The notes: generated by a model from the letters alone, not told the origin. A stretch of 37,099 nt of DNA from an uncultured Campylobacter sp. (GCA_946221035.1 CAMIME010000021.1:1-37099); one strand, 5' to 3'; shown: positions 17,161-24,986, numbered from the stretch's first letter. Program-made: numbers and translations.

Positions 17161-17972
17161 GGCTGGCGCGGCTCGCCGTGCTACCCGCGCTCCTCCTCGG
17201 CGCGTGTGCGACGCCGAGCGCCCCGCCTGCGACGGTGCTGGTCACCTCGACGCAGTACGTCCCGCCCGCGCCCGAGCATTCCTCGCTTATCGACGCTACC
17301 GTTGCCAACGTCACCCACACCCTCGGCGGTGCGATCGGGATCGCCGTGGACGGCGAAGGCGCCGGTGGATTCGTCGCGCCGAGCCCGGCGTGGTCCACGA
17401 TCAAGGTGCCCATTGCTATCGCGGCATTGAACCTTGCCCCCGAGGCCTACCCAGATGTGGCCGCCGCCATCACCGTGTCTGACAACGACGCGGCCCAGCG
17501 GCTGTACGCGATTGCTGGGCCGGAGTCGGTGGACAACGTGCTCACCGCCGCCGGTATTGGGGTGGGTGTCAACACCGCCCCGCTGCGTCCGGAGTTCAGC
17601 ACCTTCGGCCAGACGGAGCTCAGTATCGCCCAAGAGGCCCAGCTGGCGGGCAGCCTCGCGTGCGTCGAGGGTTCCGGTCCGGTCATCGCGCTGATGGGGC
17701 AGGTAGATCCGGGGCAGGCATACGGTCTGGGCGCGGTTCCCGGCGCCTTGTTCAAGGGCGGGTGGGGGCCGGACCCGGCGGGTGCCTACCATGTGCGCCA
17801 GTTCGGGCTTCTCCCACGTAGCGGCGGGTACGCGGCCGTCGCACTGACCGCGTTGCCGGGGGACGGGAGCTACGGCACGGGGCAAACCATGTTGACGCAG
17901 GCAGCGCTGGCGCTCGCAGAGAGGGCGGAGGAACTCCCGCTCGCGCGGTGCCAGCCACAGCTGGGAGGTTAG
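17154..17972 (+). CDS. Lipoprotein with beta-lactamase/PBP fold
   Basis: A 272-aa predicted lipoprotein. The TTG start at 17154 gives a signal peptide with lipobox LGAC (Cys18); an earlier in-frame start would lie deep inside the previous gene. Active-site motifs: S81-T-I-K84 (SxxK), S109-D-N111 (SDN) and K201-G-G (KTG position). The Glu of the class A omega loop is not evident, so efficient beta-lactam hydrolysis is doubtful. It is a paralogue of the protein at 15808-16489: the blocks around STxKVP, SDN and KGGW align directly. It overlaps the preceding gene by 7 bp and ends convergently with amtR, sharing 4 bp. Confidence 0.82.
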   Translation: MVRLARLAVLPALLLGACATPSAPPATVLVTSTQYVPPAPEHSSLIDATVANVTHTLGGAIGIAVDGEGAGGFVAPSPAWSTIKVPIAIAALNLAPEAYPDVAAAITVSDNDAAQRLYAIAGPESVDNVLTAAGIGVGVNTAPLRPEFSTFGQTELSIAQEAQLAGSLACVEGSGPVIALMGQVDPGQAYGLGAVPGALFKGGWGPDPAGAYHVRQFGLLPRSGGYAAVALTALPGDGSYGTGQTMLTQAALALAERAEELPLARCQPQLGG

Positions 17973-18664
17973 GCGTATTCCCCGGTGCCGGTCTCTGGGT
18001 CCGTCACCCGAGCCACCAGCTCGAGGGTGCGCTCACCTCGCCGGTCCGGGAGCTCCGCGTGAAGCACATCCAAGACCGCGTCGGCGATGGTGACGGACGG
18101 GGCGGGCAGGGCATCGTCGACAAGCGGAAACGGCGCTTTGCCCGTGTTGTCGCGCATCTCGATCGCTGCGAGTGTCATGTGGAACGGTAGATCCACGCGG
18201 GGGTCGTCGTCGCCGACAATTTGTCCGGCGAGGTCGCGGAAGATCTGCTCGAGCTGCGCGCGTGCCTCGTGATACTGCGCGAATTCTTCCGACACCAGCA
18301 CGGGGAGCTGGTACAACCTGCCGATGTTCCAGTTCGATGACAGCAAGATGCGTGTCTCTGCCGCGACAAGCGCCCACAGCTTCACCGCCGGTGGTTCTTC
18401 CGTGTCAGCCAGGTCACTGGCAAGGTCGAGCGACGGCTGGATAGTGCCCATCAGCAGGGTGAGGAAGATAGCCTGCTTGGAGGGAAAGTGGTAGTACAGG
18501 GATGCCTGGCGGATCCCCACTGCGTCCGCGATCTCGTGGGTCGAGGTAGTGGCGAAGCCTTGGCGGGTGAAAAGCTCCGACGCTGCATCCAGGATTTCGT
18601 CCCTCGCGGTCGCGCCCCTGCGGCGGGGACGTTGCTTCCGCGGGCGGCCAACTGGATTTGGCAT
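17969..18664 (-). CDS. amtR: TetR-family master regulator of nitrogen control, AmtR
   Basis: A 231-aa TetR repressor. The N-terminal HTH (LFTRQGFATTSTHEIADAVG and RQASLYYHFPSK, residues about 36-70) is nearly identical to the AmtR of C. glutamicum as I recall it; the blocks NWNIGRLYQLPVL, EEFAQYH and RDLA-QIVGDD in the ligand domain also match. AmtR represses ammonium uptake and assimilation genes and is released by adenylylated GlnK. The start is set at ATG 18664 rather than a codon 24 bp upstream: a -10 TATAGT (18677-18672) lies 7 nt before it, so the message is probably leaderless. Location beside the ribosomal-protein cluster matches C. glutamicum. Confidence 0.93.
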   Translation of the reverse strand: MPNPVGRPRKQRPRRRGATARDEILDAASELFTRQGFATTSTHEIADAVGIRQASLYYHFPSKQAIFLTLLMGTIQPSLDLASDLADTEEPPAVKLWALVAAETRILLSSNWNIGRLYQLPVLVSEEFAQYHEARAQLEQIFRDLAGQIVGDDDPRVDLPFHMTLAAIEMRDNTGKAPFPLVDDALPAPSVTIADAVLDVLHAELPDRRGERTLELVARVTDPETGTGEYA

Positions 18665-18671
18665 GTGGATC

Positions 18672-18698
18672 ACTATAGACGAAAGCACCCGCCCTCAA
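18672..18698 (-). promoter_or_regulatory. amtR promoter, leaderless layout
   Basis: On the minus strand a -35-like TTGAGG (18698-18693), a 15-nt spacer and -10 TATAGT (18677-18672) precede ATG 18664 by 7 nt. The -35 lies inside the loop of the upstream rpsR terminator. Confidence 0.6.
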
Positions 18699-18724
18699 CC
18701 CTCGGTAGGGGAGTGCGGGTGCTT
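18683..18724 (-). terminator. Terminator of the L28-L33-S14-S18 operon
   Basis: A perfect 10-bp stem, AAGCACCCGC (minus strand, 18724-18715) with GCGGGTGCTT (18692-18683), around a 22-nt loop, then TTTCGTC. A smaller GAGCC-TTC-GGCTC hairpin precedes it at about 18727-18739. It lies 43 bp past the rpsR stop and overlaps the amtR promoter. Confidence 0.7.
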
Positions 18725-18766
18725 CGAGCCGAAGGCTCTACGCTGCTGTTATCGTCAACCGGCCCT

Positions 18767-19018
18767 CTAGCGGGTGGTGAACGGCAGAAGAGCCATCTCG
18801 CGGGCGTTCTTCACAGCGGTGGCCACCTGGCGCTGCTGCTGCGGGGTCAGGCCCGTAACACGGCGGGAGCGGATCTTGTGGCGGTCGGAGATGAACAGAC
18901 GAAGGGTCTCCACATCCTTGTAATCGACCGACTCGATGCCCTTAGCCTTGAGCGGGTTCTTCTTCGGGCGGCGGGACTGCTCCATGCGCGCCTTGCGCTG
19001 GTTATTGTTGCGCTTCAA
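18767..19018 (-). CDS. rpsR: 30S ribosomal protein S18, cysteine-free form
   Basis: An 83-aa basic protein with the S18 core KGIESVDYKDVETLRLFISDRHKI and VTGLTPQQQRQVATAVKNARE. It binds the platform of the small subunit next to S6. There is no Cys, so it is the zinc-independent (C-minus) type. Start choice: TTG 19018, 7 nt after GGAGG; the in-frame TTG two codons earlier is too close to that site. Last gene of rpmB-rpmG-rpsN-rpsR, 12 bp after rpsN, with a terminator after it. Actinobacterial operons of this make-up are often Zur-regulated. Confidence 0.95.
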   Translation of the reverse strand: MKRNNNQRKARMEQSRRPKKNPLKAKGIESVDYKDVETLRLFISDRHKIRSRRVTGLTPQQQRQVATAVKNAREMALLPFTTR

Positions 19019-19030
19019 TTTCAATCCTCC

Positions 19031-19336
19031 TTACCACGAAGACTTACGGACGCCAGGCAGCTCACCGCGGTGAGCCATCTCGCGCATACGGACACGGGAA
19101 ACACCGAACTTGCGCAGGTAGCCGCGGGGGCGGCCGTCGCGCGAGTCGCGGTTACGCACGCGAACCGGGGAGGCGTCGCGCGGCTGACGGTTGAGCTCGA
19201 ACTGTGCGTCCAGGCGATCCTCGTCGGAGGTCTCCGGGTTCTTGATGATCGCCTTGAGCTCGTTACGACGTTCTGCGTAGCGGGCGACGATCTCCTTGCG
19301 CTGCTCGTTCTTCGCGATCTTGGACTTCTTCGCCAT
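19031..19336 (-). CDS. rpsN: 30S ribosomal protein S14, zinc-independent form
   Basis: A 101-aa protein of the long, zinc-free S14 type: MAKKSKIAKNE start, RLDAQFELNRQPRD, RDGRPRGYLRKFGVSRVRMREMA and the GVRKSSW end. The CxxC pairs of the short zinc-binding S14 are absent. It assembles in the head of the small subunit. Only 3 bp separate it from rpmG upstream, indicating one mRNA. Confidence 0.96.
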   Translation of the reverse strand: MAKKSKIAKNEQRKEIVARYAERRNELKAIIKNPETSDEDRLDAQFELNRQPRDASPVRVRNRDSRDGRPRGYLRKFGVSRVRMREMAHRGELPGVRKSSW

Positions 19337-19339
19337 GGA

Positions 19340-19504
19340 TTATCGCTCCTCGCGGAATTCGACGTGCTTGCGCACAACCGGGTCGTACTTCTTCAGCGTG
19401 ATGCGATCCGGGTTGTTGCGCTTGTTCTTGCGGGTGACGTAGGTGAAGCCGGTGCCCGCGGTCGACTTCAGCTTGATGATCGGGCGGATATCGTTACGTG
19501 CCAT
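19340..19504 (-). CDS. rpmG: 50S ribosomal protein L33, cysteine-free form
   Basis: A 54-aa protein read directly from the minus strand: it begins Met-Ala-Arg-Asn-Asp-Ile-Arg, continues with KLKSTAGTGFTYVTRKNKRN and PDRITLKKYDPVVRKHV, and ends FREER. L33 lies near the exit site of the large subunit. The CxxC pairs of zinc-binding L33 are missing. Its ATG overlaps the rpmB stop by one base (TAATG), so the two are translationally coupled. Confidence 0.94.
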   Translation of the reverse strand: MARNDIRPIIKLKSTAGTGFTYVTRKNKRNNPDRITLKKYDPVVRKHVEFREER

Positions 19505-19740
19505 TAGACCTTCTCACCTCGTGCACGGATCTGTGCCACGACGGACTCGATGCCGTCGCGGTCGATGATCTTCAGACCCTTGGTGGAAACGTTCAGGGTG
19601 ATGGTACGGCCCTCGGAGGGCAGGTAGAACCGGCGCTTCTGCACGTTGGGGTTCCAACGGCGCGAGTGGCGGCGGTGCGAGTGGGAGACGGTCTTGCCGA
19701 ACGACGGCTGACGTCCCGTGACCTGGCAATGTGCCGACAT
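19504..19740 (-). CDS. rpmB: 50S ribosomal protein L28, zinc-independent (RpmB2-like) form
   Basis: A 78-aa L28 with CQVTGRQPSFG, VSHSHRRHSRRWNPN, RFYLPSEGR and VSTKGLKIIDRDGIE. It has only one Cys where the zinc form has two CxxC pairs, and resembles mycobacterial RpmB2 of the Zur-controlled alternative ribosomal-protein operon. First gene of the minus-strand cluster. The ATG is at 19740. Confidence 0.94.
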   Translation of the reverse strand: MSAHCQVTGRQPSFGKTVSHSHRRHSRRWNPNVQKRRFYLPSEGRTITLNVSTKGLKIIDRDGIESVVAQIRARGEKV

Positions 19741-20142
19741 GGGTTACTTCCTTATTCTTCTGCCGCCCACGCAACGATCACAATGTGAGGAACGCACCAG
19801 GTGAGGGGCGGAGTGAGGGTCCGCGAAAGGTGCAGGTGCAATCGGTTGACGCAGGCGTAAATGTGTACTTCGACAACAGCGAGGATCAACCCTACCGTTC
19901 TCGGCCCCAGATTCCTAATTACCGTTTGCTGCGCTGGCCGCCGTCCTCATCGCGTCCCTCATTGCGCACGAATTAGGTTTCGAGCAAACGCGCCTGTAGG
20001 ATACTGCAGGTTGTCCGGCGACCGCCGGATGAAAAGACCATTTCGCACCCAACTCAGGCACGATCTTCGCGCTTCGCTTCGCTCCGTGCGACGGGAACGG
20101 AAGAACCGACCTGTAGTTCAATCCTGAGGGAGACGAATTTAC
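19741..20142. other. Divergent intergenic region between the two ribosomal-protein units
   Basis: 402 bp without a credible gene. It must hold promoters for rpmB (minus) and rpmE2 (plus). On minus, TTGATC and TACACA about 16 nt apart near 19860-19896 could be a -35/-10 pair. A perfect 6-bp hairpin, TCCGGC-GACC-GCCGGA, lies at 20014-20029. I searched for an AT-rich Zur-type palindrome and found only a weak GAAA-N6-TTTC at 20031-20044. Confidence 0.5.
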
Positions 20143-20415
20143 ATGAGGAAAGACATCCACCCGGATTACCACCCGGTGATTTTCCAGGACGCGAACACGG
20201 GCCACAAGTTCCTGACGCGCTCCACCCTGACCTCCGCCCGCACCGAGGCGTGGGAGGACGGCAACGAGTACCCGCTCATCGTCGTCGACGTGACCGCTGA
20301 GTCGCACCCGTTCTGGACCGGCGCGCAGCGTCTCATGGACACCGCTGGCCGTGTCGAGAAGTTCAACCAGCGTTTCGGTGGCATGGCCCGCCGCAAGAAG
20401 AAGACCGCAAACTAA
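20143..20415 (+). CDS. rpmE2: 50S ribosomal protein L31, type B
   Basis: A 90-aa L31 of the zinc-free B type: it begins MRKDIHPDYHPVIFQD, with FLTRST, the VDVTAESHPFWTG block, and RVEKFNQRF ahead of a basic tail. No Cys. L31 bridges the two subunits at the central protuberance. GAGGGAG precedes the ATG. Cotranscribed with rpmF, 28 bp downstream. Confidence 0.96.
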   Translation: MRKDIHPDYHPVIFQDANTGHKFLTRSTLTSARTEAWEDGNEYPLIVVDVTAESHPFWTGAQRLMDTAGRVEKFNQRFGGMARRKKKTAN

Positions 20416-20443
20416 GGGCAATAGAGGGTAAAGGAGATACGTC

Positions 20444-20617
20444 ATGGCAACACCCAAGTTCAGGATGTCCCGCGCGAACACCCGTATGCGTCGTTCGAAG
20501 TGGAAGGCAGACAACCCGGAGCTGATCACGACCAAGATCGATGGCCGCGAGGTTCGCATCCCGCGTCGTCTCGTGAAGGCTGCTCAGGCTGGCCTGATCG
20601 ACGTCGAGCAGTTCTAG
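20444..20617 (+). CDS. rpmF: 50S ribosomal protein L32, cysteine-free form
   Basis: A 57-aa basic protein: MATPKFRMSRANTRMRRS start, then PELITTKIDGREVRIPRRLVKA. The CxxC knuckle of zinc-binding L32 is replaced. AAGGAG lies 8 nt before the ATG. A strong terminator follows 34 bp after the stop, closing the rpmE2-rpmF unit. Confidence 0.93.
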   Translation: MATPKFRMSRANTRMRRSKWKADNPELITTKIDGREVRIPRRLVKAAQAGLIDVEQF

Positions 20618-20651
20618 GTGTAGAGCCTGCTCACGCTGCAGGTTCTCCACG

Positions 20652-20680
20652 CCGGGCACCGTCCAGGTGCCCGGTTTTTT
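20652..20680 (+). terminator. Rho-independent terminator of rpmE2-rpmF
   Basis: Perfect 9-bp stem CCGGGCACC (20652-20660) / GGTGCCCGG (20666-20674), 5-nt loop, then six T. Confidence 0.95.
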
Positions 20681-20711
20681 ACGATCGTTTAACTCTGAGC
20701 AGAAAATAAGT

Positions 20712-20717
20712 CATAAT
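20712..20717 (+). promoter_or_regulatory. -10 element of mprA, leaderless layout
   Basis: CATAAT ends 6 nt before the mprA ATG and no ribosome binding site is present. No convincing -35 is visible, so an activator or extended contact may matter. Confidence 0.5.
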
Positions 20718-20723
20718 ATCCCT

Positions 20724-21422
20724 ATGAAAATTCTGGTAGCCGATGATGAGCAGGCGGTGCGCGAGTCGCTCCGCCGCTCGCTCCGCTTCAACGGGTACGA
20801 CGTTGTCTTGGCGGAGGACGGCGAGGACGCCCTCGAGCAGATCCGCGCGGAGCAGCCGGATCTCACAATTTTGGACCTCATGATGCCCAAATTGGACGGG
20901 TTCGGTGTGTGCCGGACGCTGCGCTCCTCGGGCTACGAGGGGCCGATTCTCATGCTGACAGCTCGCGACAGCGTCTCCGACAGGGTGGCGGGCCTTGACG
21001 CTGGTGCGGACGACTACTTGGCCAAGCCGTTTGCGCTTGAAGAGCTGTTGGCGCGCGTGGGTTCCCTGCTGCGTCGCTCTCGCACGGAGGTCCCGCAGGA
21101 AGCGGTCGAGGATAAGACCAGGTTGAAGTTTGAGGATCTGGTCATGGACACATCAACCCGCGACGTGACGCGGGCGGGACGCCCGATCTCGCTCACGCGC
21201 ACCGAGTTCGCGCTGCTGCACTTGCTCATGCAAAACCCGCGCCACGTCCTGGCTCGACAGACCATCTTGGAAGAGGTGTGGGGCTACGACTTTCCCACTT
21301 CGGGTAACGCGCTTGAGGTCTACATCGGCTATCTACGCCGCAAGACGGAGGCGGGCGGTGAGTCCCGTTTGATCCACACCGTGCGCGGTGTCGGGTATGT
21401 CATGAGGGAGACCGCCCCGTGA
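20724..21422 (+). CDS. mprA: OmpR-family response regulator, MprA type
   Basis: A 232-aa two-component regulator. The receiver domain has the acidic pocket (ADDE, residues 6-9), phospho-acceptor Asp51 in LDLMMPKLDG, Thr79 and Lys101. A winged-helix DNA-binding domain follows (LTRTEFALLHLLM...LEVYIGYLRRK...HTVRGVGYVM). Placement ahead of the kinase and a PepD-like protease matches mycobacterial mprA-mprB-pepD, an envelope-stress circuit, and CgtR2-CgtS2 of C. glutamicum. It shares a GTGA overlap with mprB. Confidence 0.93.
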   Translation: MKILVADDEQAVRESLRRSLRFNGYDVVLAEDGEDALEQIRAEQPDLTILDLMMPKLDGFGVCRTLRSSGYEGPILMLTARDSVSDRVAGLDAGADDYLAKPFALEELLARVGSLLRRSRTEVPQEAVEDKTRLKFEDLVMDTSTRDVTRAGRPISLTRTEFALLHLLMQNPRHVLARQTILEEVWGYDFPTSGNALEVYIGYLRRKTEAGGESRLIHTVRGVGYVMRETAP

Positions 21423-22891
21423 TCTTGCAGGTCGAGGGCGGTAGCGGCGAACCGCAGCCGCCCGGCGCGGGCCAGTCGCTGCGCCTTCAGCTGGCGGTGC
21501 TGGCCAGTGCGATCGTTGCGGTTGCCATCCTGTTGGCGACGGGACTCGCCTACGGCCTGTCCACCTCCACCACCGAGGAGGTGATGGACAACGACCTGCG
21601 CACGAAAACCTATGGCTTAGCCAACCAACTCGACGGGGCGGACGCGTCGCAGGTCAACGCGGAGATCGCAGCGTTCAAGCGCTCCAATCCGCTTTTCGAC
21701 GTCACGGTGTCCCCCGCGGACTCGAACGTGTTCTACGGAGATCCGGTACCCGTCACTGGGCCTTTTGTGCTGGCCTCATCCGGCGACGAGACCTCGGCGC
21801 AAACTTTCGATGGAAAACGGGTGGTTGCCCGCCGCACGCCGTCAGGTTTCACGGTGGCTATCGCGCAGCCGCTTGACCCGTTGCACATTGTCTCCGGAAG
21901 CTGGGGGGCCGCAGCGCTGGTTGTGCTCGGGCTCGGAGGGCTGCTGGCGTGGGTGTCGGGGGCGCTTATTTCGGCAGTGGGGCTGCGCCCGGTGCGCAGG
22001 CTCCACCACGCGTTGGATGACACGCTTGTCGCCGCCAACGCGTCCGGCCAGCAGGCCCAGCTGCCGGTGGAGGGTGACGACGAGTTTGCGCGCATCACGG
22101 CGTCCATGAACACGGTGATCGCGAACCTGCAGGAGTCGAAGAACCGCCAGTCCCAGCTCGTGGCTGATGCGGGCCATGAGCTCAAGACCCCGCTGACCTC
22201 CATGCGCACGAACATCGAGCTGCTCATGATGCTGTACAACTCCGGTCGCCAGGACCAGATTTCGGCGGAGGACCGGGCAGACCTGGAACGCGACGTGCTC
22301 GCGCAGATGGAGGAGATGTCCATCCTCATCGGTGACCTGGTGGATCTCGCCCGCGATGAGGCGCAGGGGGCTGAGCCGGAGGACTTCCGGCTGGACGAGG
22401 TCCTCACCGAGGCGCTTGACAGGGTCCGCCGCCGCAGGCCGGACGTGTCCTTCCAATTCGAGGCCGACCCGTGGGTCATCCACGGCGATCGCGCGGCGAT
22501 GGGGCGTGCGCCGATCAACCTCATCGACAACGCGGCGAAGTGGTCGCCCGACGGCGGCACCGTTCGAGTCTCACTGAAAGCGGCGAAGCGCAACGCCGTG
22601 CTCATTGTCGACGACTCCGGCCCCGGCATCGCCCCCGAGGAACGCGCGAAGGTGTTCGAACGCTTCTACCGCGCGCCCGAGTCGCGCGCCATGCCCGGGT
22701 CCGGCCTGGGTCTCGCCATTGTGAAGCAGGTGTTCGACCGTCACGGGGCGACGATCTACGTGGAGGATTCCGACGACATGGGTGCTCGGTTCCGGGTGGT
22801 CTTTCCCGGCAGGCCACCAGAGCCCGACGGAGAGCTCACCGACGTGGGGGCTGAAGCCGCTCGTCTCATCCCGAAAAAGGGGTACAGCTAA
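21419..22891 (+). CDS. mprB: Sensor histidine kinase, MprB type
   Basis: A 490-aa membrane kinase. Helices at about 22-46 and 163-187 enclose a periplasmic sensor of about 115 residues; a HAMP region follows. The H-box is ADAGHELKTPLTS with His253; then N-box LIDNAAKWSP, G1 DDSGPGI and G2 GSGLGLAI. A charged C-terminal tail of about 30 residues extends beyond the ATPase. The GTG start overlaps the mprA stop by 4 bp. Predicted to sense envelope damage and phosphorylate MprA. Confidence 0.93.
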   Translation: MILQVEGGSGEPQPPGAGQSLRLQLAVLASAIVAVAILLATGLAYGLSTSTTEEVMDNDLRTKTYGLANQLDGADASQVNAEIAAFKRSNPLFDVTVSPADSNVFYGDPVPVTGPFVLASSGDETSAQTFDGKRVVARRTPSGFTVAIAQPLDPLHIVSGSWGAAALVVLGLGGLLAWVSGALISAVGLRPVRRLHHALDDTLVAANASGQQAQLPVEGDDEFARITASMNTVIANLQESKNRQSQLVADAGHELKTPLTSMRTNIELLMMLYNSGRQDQISAEDRADLERDVLAQMEEMSILIGDLVDLARDEAQGAEPEDFRLDEVLTEALDRVRRRRPDVSFQFEADPWVIHGDRAAMGRAPINLIDNAAKWSPDGGTVRVSLKAAKRNAVLIVDDSGPGIAPEERAKVFERFYRAPESRAMPGSGLGLAIVKQVFDRHGATIYVEDSDDMGARFRVVFPGRPPEPDGELTDVGAEAARLIPKKGYS

Positions 22892-22932
22892 CGCACAGGA
22901 AGTGCTACGTCTGGTTCCGCACGCCCCCAAGA

Positions 22933-22958
22933 CTCACCACAGTGAGCGAAGGCATACT
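22933..22958 (+). promoter_or_regulatory. pepD promoter region with short inverted repeat
   Basis: CTCAC-CACA-GTGAG (22933-22946) lies at the -35 position of a -10-like CATACT (22953-22958) that ends 8 nt before the pepD ATG. This suggests pepD has its own, possibly leaderless and regulated, promoter apart from mprAB. Confidence 0.4.
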
Positions 22959-22966
22959 CTCCGCTC

Positions 22967-24184
22967 ATGACAAATCCGCAGGAGACCTCCTCCTTCCCCC
23001 AATACCAGCCGCACCACGACTCGTTTTACACAGAGCCGGAGACCGCCTTCGTCACCTCTGCGGATGAACACAGCAAGAAGCGGCGGGGCGGCATCGGCCC
23101 GACGTTGGCGGTTGCGCTTGTGACCTCGCTGCTCGCAGGGGCAGGCGCAGGTTACGCCGCGGGTGTGGCAGCGCGTTCAGACGGCGGCGGCGTGGCGGCG
23201 GGTGAGCCGGAAAACGCGCTGGAGAACCCCAGTGTTCCCAACCGGGAGGCCGCACCGGAAGGGTCGGTGGAGCAGGTGGCCGCTGATGTGCTTCCGGCGG
23301 TGGTCTCCATTGAGGTTGGCTCGATGCGGGGAGGGGAGGAAGGTTCCGGCTCCATCATTTCCTCCGATGGGTACGTGATCACCAACCACCACGTCATCGC
23401 CTCGGGCCAGGACCCGGCGGCGAAGATCATGGTCACTTTGAATGATGGCAGCCGCCACCCGGCGAGCTTCATCGCGTCCGATGTAAACACGGATATCGGT
23501 GTGATCAAGATCGAGGGCGTGGAGAACCTGCCCGTCATCCAGTTCGGCAACTCGGACGATCTGCGGGTGGGCCAGCAGGTAGTTGCGGTGGGGTCGCCGC
23601 TTGGGTTCTCGGCAACCGTGACCACGGGTATCGTCTCCGCCCTGAATCGCCCGGTGCGAGCTGCGCAGGGTGGCGGAGAGAGCTCGCTGATGGATGGCAT
23701 CCAAACCGATGCCGCGATTAACCCGGGCAACTCCGGCGGTCCGCTGGTGGACATGAATGGCAACCTGATCGGGATGAATTCCGTCATCGCATCCCTGTCC
23801 ACGGGGGCGTTTGGTTCGGCGGGGCAAAGCGGTTCGATCGGGCTCGGGTTCGCCATCCCGTCGAACTTTGCCAAGCGGGTGGCGGACCAGCTGATCAACA
23901 CCGGCAAGGCGAGCCAGCCGATGCTGGGCGTGCAGGTGAGCATCGTGCAAAGCATGGCCGGGGGAGCAGTAGTCGCAGGGGTGGAGCCGGGCAGCCCCGC
24001 GGAGCGGGCGGGGCTGCGCCAGGGCGACATGATCACGCGTCTCGACGACCGGCCCATCGATTCAGCCGACGCGCTCATCGCCGCCACACGCTCCCAGGAC
24101 TTCGGGCAGACGGTGACGTTGCAGGTGGAACGGGAACAGGAAAGTGCGCCCATTCCGGTAGAGGTCACGCTCAGTTCGGAGTAA
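22967..24184 (+). CDS. pepD: HtrA/PepD-like membrane-anchored serine protease with PDZ domain
   Basis: A 405-aa trypsin-fold quality-control protease. The disordered cytoplasmic N-terminus (1-43) is followed by one membrane helix (44-66), a linker, and the catalytic domain with triad His142 (TNHHVI), Asp176 (NTDIGVI) and Ser256 (GNSGGPL). A C-terminal PDZ domain (about 305-400) has a LGVQ carboxylate-binding loop. It would degrade or chaperone misfolded envelope proteins and tune the MprAB response. The position right after mprB is the same as in mycobacteria. Confidence 0.94.
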   Translation: MTNPQETSSFPQYQPHHDSFYTEPETAFVTSADEHSKKRRGGIGPTLAVALVTSLLAGAGAGYAAGVAARSDGGGVAAGEPENALENPSVPNREAAPEGSVEQVAADVLPAVVSIEVGSMRGGEEGSGSIISSDGYVITNHHVIASGQDPAAKIMVTLNDGSRHPASFIASDVNTDIGVIKIEGVENLPVIQFGNSDDLRVGQQVVAVGSPLGFSATVTTGIVSALNRPVRAAQGGGESSLMDGIQTDAAINPGNSGGPLVDMNGNLIGMNSVIASLSTGAFGSAGQSGSIGLGFAIPSNFAKRVADQLINTGKASQPMLGVQVSIVQSMAGGAVVAGVEPGSPAERAGLRQGDMITRLDDRPIDSADALIAATRSQDFGQTVTLQVEREQESAPIPVEVTLSSE

Positions 24185-24235
24185 GTTCTTCAGGGGTAAA
24201 TCGCCGACAACACGACTCGCTGGGAGGGCCCTGAC

Positions 24236-24790
24236 ATGCCGGAACCGTTCGATGTGCTGGACATCGCTGAGCCGGATGACGCGACCCTGCGCCAGCTGGA
24301 GAGCGACCACCCCTCGGCCCCGCGTGCGATCGTGGTCTTGGTCGGCGACCGCCGCTACAACGCGCCGGGTGACAACACCGATGAGATGGTCGTGGAGCTG
24401 CTCCACGAGGTCGGGTTCGAGGTTGACGGCGTGGTGCGGGTGAAGTCGAAGAAGTCGGAGATCCGCAAGGCCATTGAGACGGGTGTTGTCGGGGGCGTGG
24501 ACCTCGTGCTCACCCTCGGCGGGACCGGGGTGGGTGCGCGCGACAAGACGCCGGAGGCGACACGCGCCGTCATTGACACTGTCGTGCCCGGCGTCAGCCA
24601 GGCCATCCGCGCCTCGGGCCAGGTCTGCGGCGCTGTGGACGCGACGACGTCGCGCGGCGTCTGTGGCGTGTCGGGTTCCACGGTGGTGGTCAACCTCGCC
24701 GCCTCCCGTCAGGCGATTCGCGATGGCGTATCGACGGTGGCGCCGCTGGTCACCCACCTCATCGGCGAACTCAACAGCCATTCCGTCTAG
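24236..24790 (+). CDS. moaB2: MoaB/Mog-family molybdopterin protein
   Basis: A 184-aa MogA/MoaB fold protein that would bind or adenylate molybdopterin. Seen: the GDNTDEMVVELL segment near 45, LTLGGTGVGARDKTPEA near 100 (the GGTG signature with the TPE motif), and a modified SRGVCGVSGSTVVVNLAAS block near 145. GGGAGG lies 9 nt before the ATG. It sits after pepD as moaB2 does in mycobacteria. No other cofactor-synthesis gene is in the window, and the MoeA-like gene nearby appears non-catalytic, so its role in molybdenum metabolism here is not certain. Confidence 0.88.
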   Translation: MPEPFDVLDIAEPDDATLRQLESDHPSAPRAIVVLVGDRRYNAPGDNTDEMVVELLHEVGFEVDGVVRVKSKKSEIRKAIETGVVGGVDLVLTLGGTGVGARDKTPEATRAVIDTVVPGVSQAIRASGQVCGAVDATTSRGVCGVSGSTVVVNLAASRQAIRDGVSTVAPLVTHLIGELNSHSV

Positions 24791-24794
24791 CGCC

Positions 24795-24986
24795 ATGGAG
24801 CGACGCAGGCGCCGGGTGGTGCGGAAGGCTGATGTGGAGTATGACAGGTCGGCCGACACGCCGCCGTCGATAAGCGAGGGCCCCGGCTTCGACGACGAGC
24901 GCGAGGTGCTTCTCGACGACGACGAGCCGGGGCTTGACGGAATTGCGTATTACGAGGCGGAGCGGCCGCCGCATCACGGCGAGTAA
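24795..24986 (+). CDS. Small acidic conserved protein ending in an RPPHHG-type tail
   Basis: A 63-aa protein with a basic head (Arg/Lys rich, residues 2-11) and a strongly acidic body (runs of Asp/Glu at 33-46) ending ERPPHHGE. I recall short actinobacterial proteins with a similar RPPH-type end beside moaB, function unknown. It starts 4 bp after moaB2, so probably cotranscribed. Its last 13 bp overlap the convergent SAF-domain gene. No domain can be assigned. Confidence 0.65.
   Translation: MERRRRRVVRKADVEYDRSADTPPSISEGPGFDDEREVLLDDDEPGLDGIAYYEAERPPHHGE

Noticed and set aside
20031..20044. GAAA-N6-TTTC as a Zur box
   Set aside because: Too short and lacks the longer AT-rich symmetric core of known Zur sites.
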